From Rhynochetos jubatus (Eukaryota; Chordata; Aves; Eurypygiformes; Rhynochetidae), in assembly GCA_027574665.1 (NCBI GenBank), contig CM050648.1, positions 51,445,200 through 51,509,199 of the forward strand: a DNA stretch of 64,000 bases, in the 5' to 3' direction. The first letter of the stretch is position 1; every line of letters starts with the position of its first letter. The notes beneath the pieces were generated by a model, which was given only the letters and a program-made list of their open reading frames with translations, was not told the origin of the DNA and ran no database searches. A program made the position numbers and the translations under genes. This document shows positions 13,801 to 28,800 of the stretch, one piece after another.

Positions 13801-16800
13801 TCATCTTCAATATAGGAATTACTAAGCTCGGTTCAATTGGTTCATGTTAAGATAATCGCCGTACATCATCCTTCCTGCTGAACTGCCTTTTTTCATCTTT
13901 CATGTGTAAACCCTTGAAATGCAGTATATTTTGGTGGCCAGATGGCTACCTTGTTTTGAACTATATTGCTGCTTTAAAGGAAGTATGCAGGTAAAATAAA
14001 ATGTGTTAGATTCAGTTTTTATACCTTTAAAAATGTCATCTTATTCTGACTCTGCAAATCTAGCCTCAGGGTTTATCCTTCCTTTTTCCTTCAGAACATG
14101 AGTGCGCTCCTGTTTCTCCTTCTGTATACAGTAGGATTGTATAAATTGGCGTACCATTAAAGCAGTGACTTCTCCATTTCATCTTCTTCCTTTTGGCTGA
14201 GTTCCATATATGTGCTCTTAAAGAGAAGTTCAACTCTGAGTTTCCCGGGCTGGTTGTACCTTTAGTCTCTTCTTGGAAAGAAACTGATACCTACATTTTG
14301 GATTTCATTAATGCTGGCCTGAAACAAGTTGCTGTTGTATGGAGAACTGAGCCATCATCTAGGTCGTAGACTTACTTAAACATATCCTTGAAGATGGAAG
14401 GAGTAAGAAATGGTTCATAAATGTTTTTGCTGTGTCACAGAATGCTTTCTTCTGAAAAGTAGGCTTTTTTACTATGAATATTTTCAGCTCTTAGAAAACA
14501 AAAGTGAGTTCAGGTGATCTGTTTCCTGCAAATATTGCACTTTCAGTTTGTGCACACAGATCAATTTTCTTTAAAAAAATCCACCGTGCAGTCTTACTTT
14601 GCTTATGTAGCATTCTATTTTATAGTGTAAGATAACTTCTTGTTTCTCTTGTGATATGTGTTGAGATAGATAAAAAGTGACATTTATTGCTGCTTAATAA
14701 ACTCAGTTTCCAAATGTAGTTGAAGAAGGAAAAATAACCCCCAAGCCCTGTATTTGAGCATTAAGCTGTAACTTAAAACACGCTGTTTTGGCTAGAGGCT
14801 TCAATCTGACTGGTATTCTTCTGCTCTTTGCAGAAGGCACCCCCTGCACCTGATGGCTTCACTCTGTTAGGCACTGACTCCTTAGTCTGAGTGTACTTCC
14901 AAATTAATAACACTGAGCAAATTGCAAAGCAGTAGGTACTGAGTAGTGCCCTTAATGTGGTGATGGTTGGTTATCACGTAGAAGGATAACCTAAAGGATT
15001 GTGAGTAAAACGGTATGATCTTCCATTTGTATTGTAGTTGCTATCCAGTGTCTGAAAAATGCAAGTTAGAAACGCTGTGCAATTAAGGTAGCATGTCAAA
15101 AAACATAGTTAGCTGTTTCCAAGTAAGAGTTAAGTCTTCAGTCCTGATGGTGTATTAAATGGGGCTTTTAATCAATAAAGAGATTGATAAAAAAATAAAA
15201 GAGATGGATAAAAAAACCCGTAATGCCCTTTGACTGCCTTGAAATACTTGGGTTTTGCAAAAATCTAAAAGGTGGTGATCAGCTTTTGCAGATGTATTGC
15301 TGATCTTAACAATTATTTCTGCAATTTTTGGTTCTTTATAATATCCTTCCAAACATTCAGGCAAATGGCTCACCTCTGGCCCACTTCAAAGCAGCTCACA
15401 ACCAAAAGACAGCAGCAGAACTGTAGAGAAAAACCAAATAGTTTGGGGCTGGATGTGGGAATTTTCTTTGTGGAAGATAATTATATTTACTCCAAATAGG
15501 GTAACTAAGGAGGAATCATCTGTTCTGTATATTTAATAAAATAAATAGAAGTAATTTGCTGAGAACTAATGGGAGGGGAGCTAATTTTAACGTTTGGATA
15601 GTTTGCTTTTGTTATTGCTGCTTGTGCCCTCTGAGGCTGTGTGGGTTTTTGAAACATGGAATTCTAAATTCTGTGCTTGTTTTCTCCTGTTTCACTCCAT
15701 TTTAGCCTCTGTTGAGTTTCAAGAATATAAGCTATAAAAGGCATGTCTGATTAAAGTTCTGCTGAACTGTATTTACTGTGTTTGCAATTGACAAATACCT
15801 TTTTTTTTCTTCTTCCTTTTTTTCAATAGGATGCAGGACAAAAGAGATTTGGTGCTATTTCCTGTAATATTTGTGGAATGCTTTACACTGCGTCAAATCC
15901 AGAGGATGAAACGCAACATCTGCTGTTTCATAACCAGTTCATAAGTGCTGTAAAATATGTGGTAAGAAAACCTTATCTTTTTAAAGACATAAACATAAGC
16001 TTTTATTTGCTGTGTACTGGTTACAATTCATATTGCATTGTTGTGTTTTAATAGATTAGTATCACAGTAGGCGATGAATGATCCACGTTGGGAAAGAAAT
16101 GTTTTCAAGAGCCATGGTAGACACATTATATGTGATGTATAAAAATACTTATTAGGATAGTGGTGTTTCATCACCATTGTATTCTTTCTGTTACAATCCC
16201 TTAATCTTGGGGGATGGGGGTGGTGATAGGAAGACAAAGGAACGTCACTGTTCCGAAAGTGCTAAATACAGGTTTCAGTACAACTGGTGTTTGCAGTGGT
16301 TGGCTTAATAGTCAGATAAAGAGCTGATTGTACTGTTTTTTTGTAATTGTGTAATCTTACATGACTTCTAAATTAGTTTTTCTTAATTGTGTGTAATTTG
16401 AAGAGAGGCTGCCTAGGAATCCAGCTGATACAACTTCATAGTATATTGAATCTTTACTGAATTCATAGTGTGACTGTAATCTTTTAAAGTCCAAAGCATT
16501 ATCCCATAACTTCATTAGATGTACTGTATCTGAGTATATCTCTCATATTAAAGCCCAGATTTGAAATTTTGTACAATTGAAAGTGTATTGTAAAATCAGC
16601 TACTTCACACTAGCTGATATTACAAGACTTACAGGAAGTATCTGTTCACATGTCTGAAATCCAGAACAGAACCCACAAAGTCTATTTTCTTTATCACACA
16701 TGTTACCTTCAGTACTCTACACTCGAGTAGATAAGACCTCCAGGATAACTGAACTGAGGCCACCAATTCATTTCATGTAGGTACCACATGGCTGTTGGGC

Positions 16801-19800
16801 TACTCTTAAATCTCAACGTCAATTTTATCCCACTGTATACAAAGATAAAGATCTATCTTGACAGCTGAAGTGTTTGAAACCATCTGGTAAATAGTTTTGG
16901 TATTTGTTATGTTCTTGGTTAGTTTTTGCTGAATAACCCAGACATCTTGCTACATCTCTTCTGATACACCGTTAGCTGCGTTGTAGGGTGAGACTGGGCA
17001 GAAAGCGTGATGGAATGCAGTACGTTACAATGGCAGCATGTAATATATTTCCTCATTTTATTCCTGTTTGTCCTTTTCCCACTCTCCCCACCCCACTCCC
17101 AAGTACTTTCAGATCTTGAATGTTACCAAAGCTGTAAACATGATTTACAGAAGATGGTGTTAGTTCTTTTGGACAGAAGCTGGCAGATGAGTTCAATCCT
17201 TACTTGAAGCTGCTATGTTCACATAGGTAGGAGGCTGCTCTGAAGTTTGAGTATTTTGAAATTTGAAAGAGCTGAAAATTCTTGCTTGTATGTATGTCTA
17301 GAGTAACAACATGGTTAACGTAAAAGTGAAAGAGCAGACTGCCTTAAACCAGGTTTAGATAACCAAGTACAACATTAGGTATGCTTTTAATTTGAGAAAA
17401 ACTTCCACTATTGTTTTCTCAGTTGCTAGGCATCTTTTTGAAACTTCCCATCATGTGTACTCAAGCTAATTCTTTGTATTGTCAGTTTAGTGAGTAAACA
17501 GTTCTACCTCTGAAATCTTTTAAGACTAGTGGGTTGTGACATATAGATGGCTATAGAGAGAGGATTTAGATGGTTGTTGTGTAACAGAAGCTGTTACAGA
17601 GGTGAAGAGTAAGAGGTGAAGGAAGGAGTCTTGAAAGTCTTGAAATTCCCCTTTGTTTGTTTGTTTTTCCTGGTAACAATTTGATTGACACTGTTTTCTG
17701 CATGGGTGGGTAGCCTTTGCCATGCTAAGTAGACAAGCCTTTAGCACTAGTCATTTGGCCGGTAGTCAGTGGTTCTTGGTTGACTGTGTTGTGGCAATGT
17801 CTGTGACAGAAGCATCCTCACCTCCTCTTACAAAACAATTAGAATTGTAGGTAAGCTGCCTTGCCAGTGAATTAGTACACCAAATTTCTACTTGTTAATT
17901 CTTAGTCATCCAGTAATGCTGCAAGAGTGATAGCACAACCAGGATAACCAGCAGAGAGGTTTCCAGTGGGGGATTGTTGGGAGGATGGCTTGGAGGTGTG
18001 ATATGTTTGGGTTTTAGATGTTTATATTTAGTTACCGTGTTGACACTGTAACTACCTTGCTTTCCATGACAGACGGTGTTAACTGGGCAGTAGCGTGTTG
18101 GAATTAAAAAGTTGTACTAGAGAAACTCTTGGTAACTTCTTGGTTAGACTTTCTGATCCTTGAACGTTTGCTCTTGGTGACCTTGGTCTGTTACTTCACC
18201 AGCTCTCCAGATACGCTTTATTATGTGGTTCATACATTTGGCATTCGTGTTGATTTGCAGGCCATCCTAAGGTTTCTTAGAAGCATTTTTCATGCTCATC
18301 ATTCACATTCTTGATGCTGTATGATACAGTCCCAGTCTGAGTTGAGACCTTTCTCTGTTTTTCTCCCTTTTGAGTGTCTCTTGTTACGTGCCTGGTAGTT
18401 CTGTTGATGATTCATTTCACAGGATCACAAAAAGAAAGCCTGTATATGTGATCATGCTAGAGCTTCTTGCTGTGAACTGTGAAAATGGCCTTATTGTTAG
18501 CGTCTTGCCCACCTACAGGCAGCTGCTTTGTGTGTTTTTCAAAAGCACCGAGTAGCCAGAAGATAATTTACATGTAAATAATAAATTATTTACCATCTTC
18601 AACAAAATACAATTTTGTTTGGTGTTTTTTAAGGCTTATCTTGTTTCTTCTAGTAAAAATTTCTATTTAGGTCTCTAGAAATCCCATGATGCCCCCAGAA
18701 GTAGGACCAGGCTAACAAGGAGATGGGATTTGGGTACTTGTTTTGTCATGGGTGGCTGATAGAGACAGCAAGAAAATTGCAGACCTTGTGTGGAGAAAGT
18801 TTGGCAAGTTTAATGGCATTTTCTGGATTTGGGAACGGAAGATTGACAAGGACTGTTGGAGGTTTTCTGAAGGGTGCCATTTGTTGTTAATAGGAGCACA
18901 CAGATTGAATCAGCAAGAAGGTAGTACCGGAGCAGGAATAGATTAGTGTGGGAGATGTCCCTTGCTGCAGAGTAATGTAGGAATCTGTCTCACTACCCTT
19001 CTGGTTTCAGACATCTGAAAGTCTAGAAAAAATATGCCATCCTAGAATGTGCGTGCACTGAGTGGTGAGATACACATCAGGCGTTAGCGCCAGTGGGATG
19101 GATACACGGTTCAGTTTTATTAAATCCTCTGGCTGTGCAACCACACAGTATCAATTGTGTATCCTCTCTGTGATGTACCACAAGTAGCAATTCAGTATTT
19201 CTGCAACATTTTTCTAAGAGCAAGAGTTATTTTTAATGATGTCTTAAGTTGCAAAGCCAAATACTTAAGTTAGGAAATGCCTGTGGATTCAGATACCTGA
19301 TGTGAATGCAGTTACTGTGTTTGTGTTTCAAGCTCATCCTCTTAGTTAAGAATATCTTGAGCTGAAGAAGGGGGAAGAAGCTGTTATTTGGGCTAATGTA
19401 TAATCTGATAAGCTTAAAATAGTGATTCTGCTGTAATTGCGTCCAAGCCATTTGGTGAGGTTCTTACGATTTTCAGATTAAAACAACAAAAAAAGAGCAA
19501 CATTTAACTTCATGGAAGCTAAGGTTAGTAGTAATCTGGATTGAAGATGATGGTGAAGTTCATGTCATTTTAGAAAGATTTCATTATTGTCTTAATTTGC
19601 ATTAATTCCTGTTGTGGTTTGTGCATCTGTACAATTTAAAAGTAATATTCTGTAAGCGTCTAGATTTTAACAGAGGATAGTATTTGACAGTTATATCCAA
19701 GGATCTTAATGTGTTCTACAGTCAAATCCTCGTTCTTCATATTACACTCATGGGAAGGAGAGGCAGAGTATCTGTAACTTGATGAAGGAGTCAGGAAGAA

Positions 19801-22800
19801 GAATGCAGGAGACCATTTCGAAATGATCATCTAGAAATTATCAAGGATAAAAAAAATCATACGAAGGCACAAAAATTCATACTAAACTTGATTATTAGGG
19901 GAAAACTTCACAAATATGAAAGGTCAAGAATTACACAGTACTGACCACATTTCCTCACTACCTCAATATTTTGGAGGAAAAAATGGTAGCAATAAAAAAC
20001 ACCACTGATTTTCATGTATTTGTATTCATTTGGGAAATAAGGGATACAGACAAGGGAAATATGGAAAACCACCAGGTTTGCGGTCCCATTTCCTGCTCTT
20101 ACGTAAGGACTTGTAAAGCATGAGGAAATACATGGAAAGCAGTGTATTGTGTCTTCTGACATAATTTAAAAGGCAAATCTACATCAGATAGTATTTTAAA
20201 CTATAAGCAGAACATAACTCATGTGAAATTGTGTGCTGAATGTTTCAGCTACAGTGCTTTTTGATGTTGGAGCCATCTTTCCAACTGTGTTCTACATCGT
20301 TCATTCTATTAATGTATAATATCCAGCGAAAGCAGTGTACCACCCGGTGCAGTTGTAACTACTGTCTGTACTGTTTCATGATGCAGTAACAACTGCCTGT
20401 CAGTACTGCACTTTTTGGGAGTGATTTCTTTCTTTTGTAAATTTTACTGCCATTGCACCTTAATAAGCAACCAGAAGCAGTCTTTAATCTTGTTTGAACT
20501 GGGAGGCAAGGTTAGAAGTAGATTAAAAATGATTTAACTGTTCATCACAGAGTTGCTTTATGTTCTCCAACTATTAGAATCACAGAATCACAGAATGGTT
20601 TGGGTTGGAAGGGACCTTAAAGACCATCCAGTTCCAACCCCCCTGCCATGGGCAGGGACACCCTCCACTAGACCAGGTTGCTCCAAGCCTCATCCAGCCT
20701 GGCCTTGAACACTGCCAGGGATGGGGCACCCACAGCTTCTCTGGGCAACCTGTTCCAGTGCCTCACCACCCTCTCCATGAAGAATTTCTTCCTGATACCC
20801 AATCTAAATCTACCCACTGAGTACCTGTCAGATAAATAGCCGTGACACGGCGGGCAGGAGGGTATTCCAACAGTCACTACATGTGACTGGGGCTCTGTGC
20901 AGCACCAGCCTGCCCCACTGTGGTGATGAGGCTATACATGCCTTGCTGCTGCTGGCTGTATGTAATCTGTTGTTGGGCACAGACTTCCAGTGTCAGGGAG
21001 GAGTGGTACAGTCGTCTTTTTACTTATTCCAAGCCTTGCAGGACATACTGTGGTGGAACATCGGCACAAGCCATGTGTATCACTGCTTGGGCATCGTGTT
21101 CAACAGTAAATGAGTCATAATGCACTAAAGTAATGTCAGTTAAAAGGAATGGAAAAGCAAATCTTCTGACGCTTGGAAGAATGTTATACTTTGCAGATGT
21201 AACCCTTTTGTTCCTTACTCTAGTAAGATGTTCTTGCCATCTGCCTGAGTTTTAAGGAGTGGTACGTGAGTTCTCAGTGATTGAAACAAAATACAACAGC
21301 CTGCAAGGTGTTTTAATAGCGTTAAAATAGCGACCACATGCAAGATGCTGGTACTAAAGCACATTTTACATGTTGTAGATATCTAATAGGATCAGTCCCA
21401 GTTGAAGCAGTACCAAAATCCAACATATGTGGAACAGCTTTCACTTTCGAGTATGAAAGAGCTGTGGCCCATCTTGTGCATTACTCCGTTTGTCTGGTTT
21501 AAAGGAAGCACAGTAGTTCCTGACTGAGACTCAACAATAAGGATACTGAAGATGCAGATGCTTATGTGAAATGTTAGTTTTTCTTTTTGAAACGCTTAGA
21601 GCTGCTTCAGTAACAAAGAAATATGACTTTAAAATGTCTTCTCTGATATAAACCAAGTGAGCTAAAAATCTTTGAGCTTAGCATTTGCAGAAACTTTTTG
21701 CAAAGCTTCATCTAAAAGATATATTTCTGAATAAATTCCAAAAATACTTCAATTGAAATTACCTCTCCTGTGAATATGGTCAGTCCCCGTATTATACTAA
21801 TCACTTAAGAAAATGAATAGGGGGACAGTGGTGAAAAGAATGAGTTCTAGGTATTAGAGAGTCAATTACTGCATTTTTATGGGATTAATTGCAGATTTCT
21901 GCTAATACACTGTTGCTTAAAAGGTTAACAGTAGGAAGATGTTCAGAAGCATTTTCTTCCATCAGATTTCATGTTGTTGGAAATCCCTGGCTAGCGATGT
22001 TAATAGAATACCGTAACCTAAAATTTAGGGTTGAATTTTCCACATTAGGCTTGTAACGTTCTGGATGCTGTAGTGGGATGATTGTCGAACACGTTGCCTT
22101 TGTGTGCTGAGTGATGGTCACGCTTGGTTTAAAATAGGCTCTAGAAAGCTTTTGCAGGGCGAAGAGGTAGCCAAGAGGCAGCAAAAGACACAAAATTGAG
22201 AGAGGGTGGTGTTGGAGTTTGGAGAGTAGTAATCCCTGCCTGAATTTTTCAATGCCTTTTCTGACAGTCTCAAAAGGCGTGTTACAATGCCACTAATGAC
22301 ACTTTTCTGCTTACCTGAATAAGGTGACACTGCTGTTCACTGCCCTTTGTGTTCGGACCATGAAATACGTGCCTTCAAATAGGGTCTTCGTTTGTGTTGG
22401 TTATTTAGTGCAACTACTGCTGAGAAGAAAAGCAGGCAGGATTGAAATGGTGTCTGTGTTGCAACCGTTGCCACGCTGGGCGCTAAACTCACGCTTCAGT
22501 GGTCCCAGGGCTACCAGCAAGTAGATACATTTCTAAAATGATTCTCTTCATGTCTTGTTTGGGGTAAGGGAGTAAAATTGGCACGATTAACATGAGATAC
22601 AGATCAAGTATTCTAACACTTGAGTTTGCCTTTTTTTTCTGGTAGTATATATGGCATTCATTCAGTGCCAAATTCCATTGTTTGATCTTACGCTATTTTA
22701 TGGGAAGGTACAGATTTCAATGAGAATTATTCCATCAATATTGTTTCTTCAAAGGCTTTTTTATTTAAAGTTGCTTTGAGTTAAGACTTGTAGGTCAGCC

Positions 22801-25800
22801 TTTTGAGTGGCTGAAGTTACTGCTGCGTTCAGTATTTTTAGGTCCCATCAAAGCAACTTGAGTTCTGATATCTACCAGTCCCATCTTACTAGATTTAAGT
22901 GGCTTTTTTGTTTTGTTTTTTTCCATGCAGGTACTGCTCATTATTCACCACGAGTGTGGATCTGAAGACGAGTTAATTACCTCTATTTTTTTGAGTATGT
23001 TTATACTTCAGATACACACAACGTAGCCTCCTTCCCCATTAGATTCTTAGAAGGTAGTTATAAAATTTTTTCTAGTATCCTTCTTGTGGCTTTAACAGTT
23101 ATGATCAGTAACAAAATAAACTATTCCTTACATTTTGGGCAACTGCATGCCAATCAGTTCACTTAGAACCTCCTGGAGGTCTTTCGCATGCCAAACTTTA
23201 AAACTGAGTGTGTATTTGTGGAGGTAACTATGTTAAAAAGAAATATTTAAATAAAAGCTAGGGGTTTTCCCATTCACTGGACTTCGGAAATTAAGTATTA
23301 CATAGGTTTGGAAATCAGTTTTGTGAGACGAGTTTGCTACTTCTGTTTTAAAATTCAGTTTGCACTGCGGTCCTGGGGGAAAAAAAAATCTAGTTGGGAG
23401 ATTATAAGACGCTTTCACAAACCGTTTCTAGATACAGTTAGGCTATAAATTGTTGTAGAAATAAGATCGCATTATGTCTGTTGTGCTCCTTTTAAAAAGC
23501 TAGCTGAAGTTTTCTTCTCTAGCAAAGCAACTGCTAAATAGCGTGAAGTCTCTGCATAAGTTCAGTGTCTAGAACAATCATATGGAATTGCTGTTTGTAC
23601 ATCCTGTGTATGGTTTAGATAAGTGTTTGTTTTCTTTAGGGCTGGAAAAAGGAAAGAATTTTGGCTGAATATCCTGATGGAAAGATAATAATGGTTCTTC
23701 CCGATGACCCAAAGTATGCACTTAAAAAGGTAAGGTGAAAAGGACTAGACTTGTCTGTCTTAGCTTGTTTGATGTTTTAACACAAACTCTCTAGGAACAT
23801 TCTCATTACTTATATAAAATTCATGTGCTAGCTGTTGAAGTTGGACTCAAACCTGCAGTGGTTCTGTAGCTTTTTCCACGTGCAAGTCAGACACCTCACT
23901 CTTAAGCAATGCTGGAAGCACTTCATAGATGGTTCTGGCAGGAGTGGAAGACGGGGTGGGAAGAGCATCAACCAACTGATTTTTCACTTTTTTTTTAAAT
24001 GTACTTGCTGAATATCTGCCAGATATTTCATGTAATACGAACTTTCTACTATGTTTAAGCAAACTGAAATGTATTGATGTTATTACACAGCATGGATATG
24101 GCACCATTCTCTAAATGATGATGTGGAAAGCTGCCTCGAAGTCTCCTAGTCCATTCTTGTGTCTAAAGCAGGATCAGCTCTGGTTATCATGCATCTGACC
24201 ACCTTCTAAAACTTCTGCCGAAGGAGGTGGTTTTTCACCTCTTCAAAGGTTGTTATGCTGCTTCGCTATCCATAACGTTAGGAAATTGTCCCTAAATGTC
24301 CAACAGAACCTCTGTACTGCAATTTAAGGTCACTAGTGCAAGCCATACTGCCGTAGCTGTAGAACACGTCCTTCTTTTCCTTTGCAACGGCTTTTTTGTG
24401 CCTGAACAAACTCTGATTGTTTCACCTTAAGGACGTTGATGGGATGTGTTGGGTTTTTTTAGTTTGTATCCTAAATAATGCTTTATAGCGCTCTGATTGT
24501 CATACTCTCCTCTGGATTATTTCCATTTGTGCCATGTCTCACGTTTCTCTTGAAACTGTCTAAAATTGAGCACAGTACACTACTGGAGACTTAAGAGCAG
24601 CAGGGTGCTTCGGTGTCTTGCTGGCTAGCCTGTATTCATACATCTTAATACGTCATTAGATATGTTTTTGCAGTAGCGTGGCATGGATTCTGTCTATGTG
24701 GGATGTGCTGCAACCCAGAGGTACTTGTTTACAGTACCACTGTCACAGGGTCACGGAGTGGTTTTGGTTGGGTGTGTCCTCCAGAGGCTGAATTGATGCC
24801 CAAGGTAGCTCTTTCTGATGGCGTGGCCCTAGTGGGTTTTCTTTAGCCTGACACAGATTATTTTTTAAGTTATTGAATTGAAAAGAAACTACAGATTTTC
24901 TTTTTAGAATATTTAATGTAGGTAAGTTTATTTATTGAGTTTGTTTCTCTGGCGGTATTATCTTAATCTGAGTATATTCATTGCACACTCATGTTTTTTG
25001 CTAAAATGGTTAAAGAAAAAACTACTTAAAAAACCTAAGTGGGGCAGAGGAAAGGAAGAGTCATAGTGTCATTTAGGATGGAGTTCTGCGTGGTTAAAAT
25101 TGAGAGAATTTACAGCTGTCCCTACTGTGGATGACTGACTTCGAGAAGGGTTACTTAGAGTTTCAAATTGGCTAATTGGACTTGTCATTAAAAGACCAGT
25201 ATCCGAAGGTCAGATGAGAAAGTAGAGAGCAACTGATACCGTGCTTTTAAAAGTTATTTTAAAAGCATTTTTTATCACAATTTTCATTTGATCCATACTA
25301 ACCTCAGTTAAAATAACCTTAGTTAAACTAAGCTAGTTTAACTTCTGGCAGAGATATCATTTACTTTATCAGAGTCCACCCTCTGAATATCTGTGTTCTC
25401 TCTATTAGCCTTTGTCTAATTAAAGTTTGGACTTAATGGAAGTTGGCTTAGACGTCTCTTCCTTCCAGCTGAGTATTAATTAAGGAACATATGTGTGGAC
25501 CATGGTGTTACAGGTTACTTAGGGTAATCCTTAACTTCTGGAATAGCATTCAGTGTTCTAGATACCTTAGGGCATTTTTGCAAAGACGTATATACATATA
25601 AATGTGTATTTACATGTGTTTCTTGACCAGCATTTAAACTTATTTTGACAGGTGGAAGAAATTAGAGAGATGGTAGACAACGACTTGGGATTTCAGCAGG
25701 CTCCGCTCATGTGTTACTCTAGAACTAAAACTCTTCTTTTCATTTCTAACGACAAGAAAGTTATCGGCTGTTTAATTGCAGAACATATCCAGTGGGTAAG

Positions 25801-28800
25801 TGATTGAACTGGCAAAAGGCAGTCTGTGTCAGTGCTTAGTGACTGTGTTCTTCATATGGTCTGAAACTGGAGTTACCGCAGAGTTCAAGTCTAGCCACAT
25901 AGCAAGTGAGGATTCCGTGTACGCCTTTTCCACAGCAGAAGAGGCTTTTGGTGTTAGACCATTCTGAAATGTGGTTACTCATTTTTGTGTAGTTGACACT
26001 GCGCTGAGACGCACGTGTGGTATCAGACCTGATTATCTAAGAACTTTCTACGGCTGAAGGGTGGAATTTTTCTTCCTCTGCTGTTCTTACGCTAGCAGAA
26101 CAGAGAGCAAGAAAAGAAGTCGTACTGCCAGTTGCAGTACTAAAAACTGATGTCAGAACTTTACAAGGAACAGACAGAACACTCAACAAAGTGTGGTGTT
26201 TTCTGCCATCCCTTGGGAGTAGCAGGCGAGAAGCAAAACAACCTTAGTCAAAGTCAGAGAAATTGATGCGAACACTTCAATACGGGCGGTAATAATAATT
26301 GGATTATTTGTTGCTGTTATTTTAAATTGGATAGGCTTTAGAGGTTTTTTTGGTTTTAATCTTTTAGCGTCTGTTCCAGTTTTGAAACAGTTAAGAGAAA
26401 ATAAAATGACACAGAAATATGCAGTTATTTTGGTAAGGCATTTTAGCAAGTAGACATGTTTAAGAGAAATAAATCACAGAAGAATAATTTGTTCAGTCAT
26501 TAGTGATGCTTTTATAAAGTGACAAATATTTTTTTACATCATCTGCAGGGCTACAGAGTTATAGAAGAGAAGGTTCCAGAAGTCAGTTCAGAAAACGAGA
26601 AAGTCATATTTGAACGACAGAAAGCATGGTGCTGTTCAACTTCACCGGAACCTGCCATCTGTGGGATTAGTCGAATATGGGTGTTCAGCATGATGCGTCG
26701 AAAGAAGGTTGCTTCTCGGATGATAGAGTGTCTTAGGTAATACAAAAACCGTTCCTCGGTTACATGTGTTTTGGACAGAACTCAGTGCAAGACATTTATT
26801 GCTTTGTGTGTCTCAAGCTTGCATTTTTAAGCTGCTGGTGATACTGGGGATGTAGGTTTGAGCACAATTGACAGTTGTGGTATTGTGTGGAGTTCAGTGA
26901 CTAATGTCAGTGTCCTGCAATAGCTTGTCTGCAACGGAAATCTGTCTTCTAAGTACAGTTGTAATGAGATTGCTTAGCAGGCTGCCAGTGAGCTTGGGTA
27001 AGTTCCTCTGGGGTAATTATGAGTGAACGTGTGGGGGGTTGACCCTGGCTGGAGGCCAGGTGCCTGCCAAAGCTGCTCGGTCACTGCCCACCTCAGCTGG
27101 GAAGCAGAGAGAAAGTATGATGAGAAGCTCATGGCTTGAGATAAGGACAGGGAGAGATTGTTCATCAGTTACTGTCAGGGGAAAAAATAATTTATCACCA
27201 ATCAAATCAGAGTTAAAAAACAGAACTAAAACCAAATCTTAAACCACCTTCCCCCCATCCCTCCCTTCTTCCTGGGCTCAAATTCACTCCTGCTTTTCTC
27301 AACCTCCTCCCTCTGAGCAGTGCAAGAGGACAGGGAATGGGGGTTGTGGTCAGTCCGTCACACATTGACTCTGCCACTCCATCCTCATCAAGGGGAGGGA
27401 TCCTCACACTCTGCCCCTGCTCCAATGTGGGGTCCTTCCCATGGGAGACAGTCCTCTACCAACTTCGTCCTTCCCACAGGCTGCAGTTCTTCACAAACTG
27501 CTCCAGTGTGGATCCTTCCCATGGGGTGCGGTCCTTCAGGAGCAGCCTGCTCCAGCCTGGGCTCCTCTTTCCATGGGTCCGCAGGTCCTCCCAGGAGCCT
27601 GCTCCAGCACAGGCTTCCCACGGGGCCACAGCCTCCTTCAGGCATCCCCCTGCTTCAGTGTGGGGTCCTCCCTGGGCTGCAGGTGGGTCTCTGCTCCCCT
27701 GTGACCCTCCATGGCTGCAGGGGCACAGCTGGCCTCACCATGGTCTGCACCACGGGCTGCTGGGGAATCTCTGCTCCGGTGCCTGGAGCGCTTCCTCCCC
27801 CTCCTTCTCCACTGACCTGGGGTCTGCAGAGCTGTTCCTCTCACATCTTCCTCTCTGTCTGCAAAAATCTCTCTTCATTTTTTTTCCCTTCTTAAACATG
27901 TTATCCCAGAGGTGTTATGACTGTGATTGGCTCAGCCATTCTCCACCCAGCCTGTACTTGTGTTTGGGATTGCCTGACCCAGGTGCAGGATCGTGCACTT
28001 GGCCTTGTTGAACTCCATGAGGTTGCCAGGGTCCCACCTCTCCAGCCTGTCAAGGCCCCTGTAGCCCCCACAGCTACCAAAACTTTGCCACGCAAACCCA
28101 GTTCAGAAGGAGATGAGACTGTCTTGGGTCAAAAGAGTGAGGTTACCCAGGTGTTGGGGACAGGGGCCTAACCATTGGCTGAATGTCCATTCCTTCGAGG
28201 CAGAAGGGGAGAGAGGACAGAGACGAGTGCACTGAGCTATTTGATGCAGTCTGGGGGCTTCCAGCTGTTGTCTTTTTTCTTGGGGTCACTGAGCCTTATG
28301 AGAGATTTTCAATTTCCATGGAGCTTTAGTAGCTAGCTGTGTGTTCAGCCAAGTGCTAGATCCATAAAAGGGATCAAACACAGAATCACAGAACAGTTTG
28401 GGTTGGAAGGGACCTTAAAGCTCACCTAGTTCCAACCCCCCTGCCGTGGGCAGGGACACTCCGCACATCCGCACTGCTGTTCAGATAAACGTGACAAATG
28501 TCAAATCGCCAAACCTTAGGTTTCTTCCAGTGACGTTTCCTAGAGGTTTAATGCCACATACTCCCCAAATCTTACTGCTGCTGGGCTGCCAGATGTGTGC
28601 CGGGTGCCTGGCCAGCCCCGTCTTGGAGTCTGTGGCACAGGTGTTGCTGCGCCTGGCTGGTGGAGCAACTAGAAGGTTCTCATCGCGTCACGCCCTGTCT
28701 GGACTAAAGCTGTGTTCAGATAAGCACAGCAACGTGATGCTTTGGTTGTATTTTTGGCTGATTTTTAATTGTGTATTCTGTAGCTTCCTATAAACTCTTT

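Larger units (their letters stand above)
6218..15829 (+). other. ESCO1 longest intron (9.6 kb)
   Basis: Phase-0 intron between the linker and the zinc-finger exon. It holds a solo LTR (10869-11434), poly-T tracts (8256-8272, 13043-13066) and a splice-flanked 59-bp candidate exon (12210-12268). The rest is AT-rich unique-looking sequence. Confidence 0.85.

Noticed and set aside
27320-28011. Long + strand frames (191 and 224 codons)
   Set aside because: They lie in a GC-rich LTR-like repeat within an ESCO1 intron, overlap in two frames, and show no protein family.
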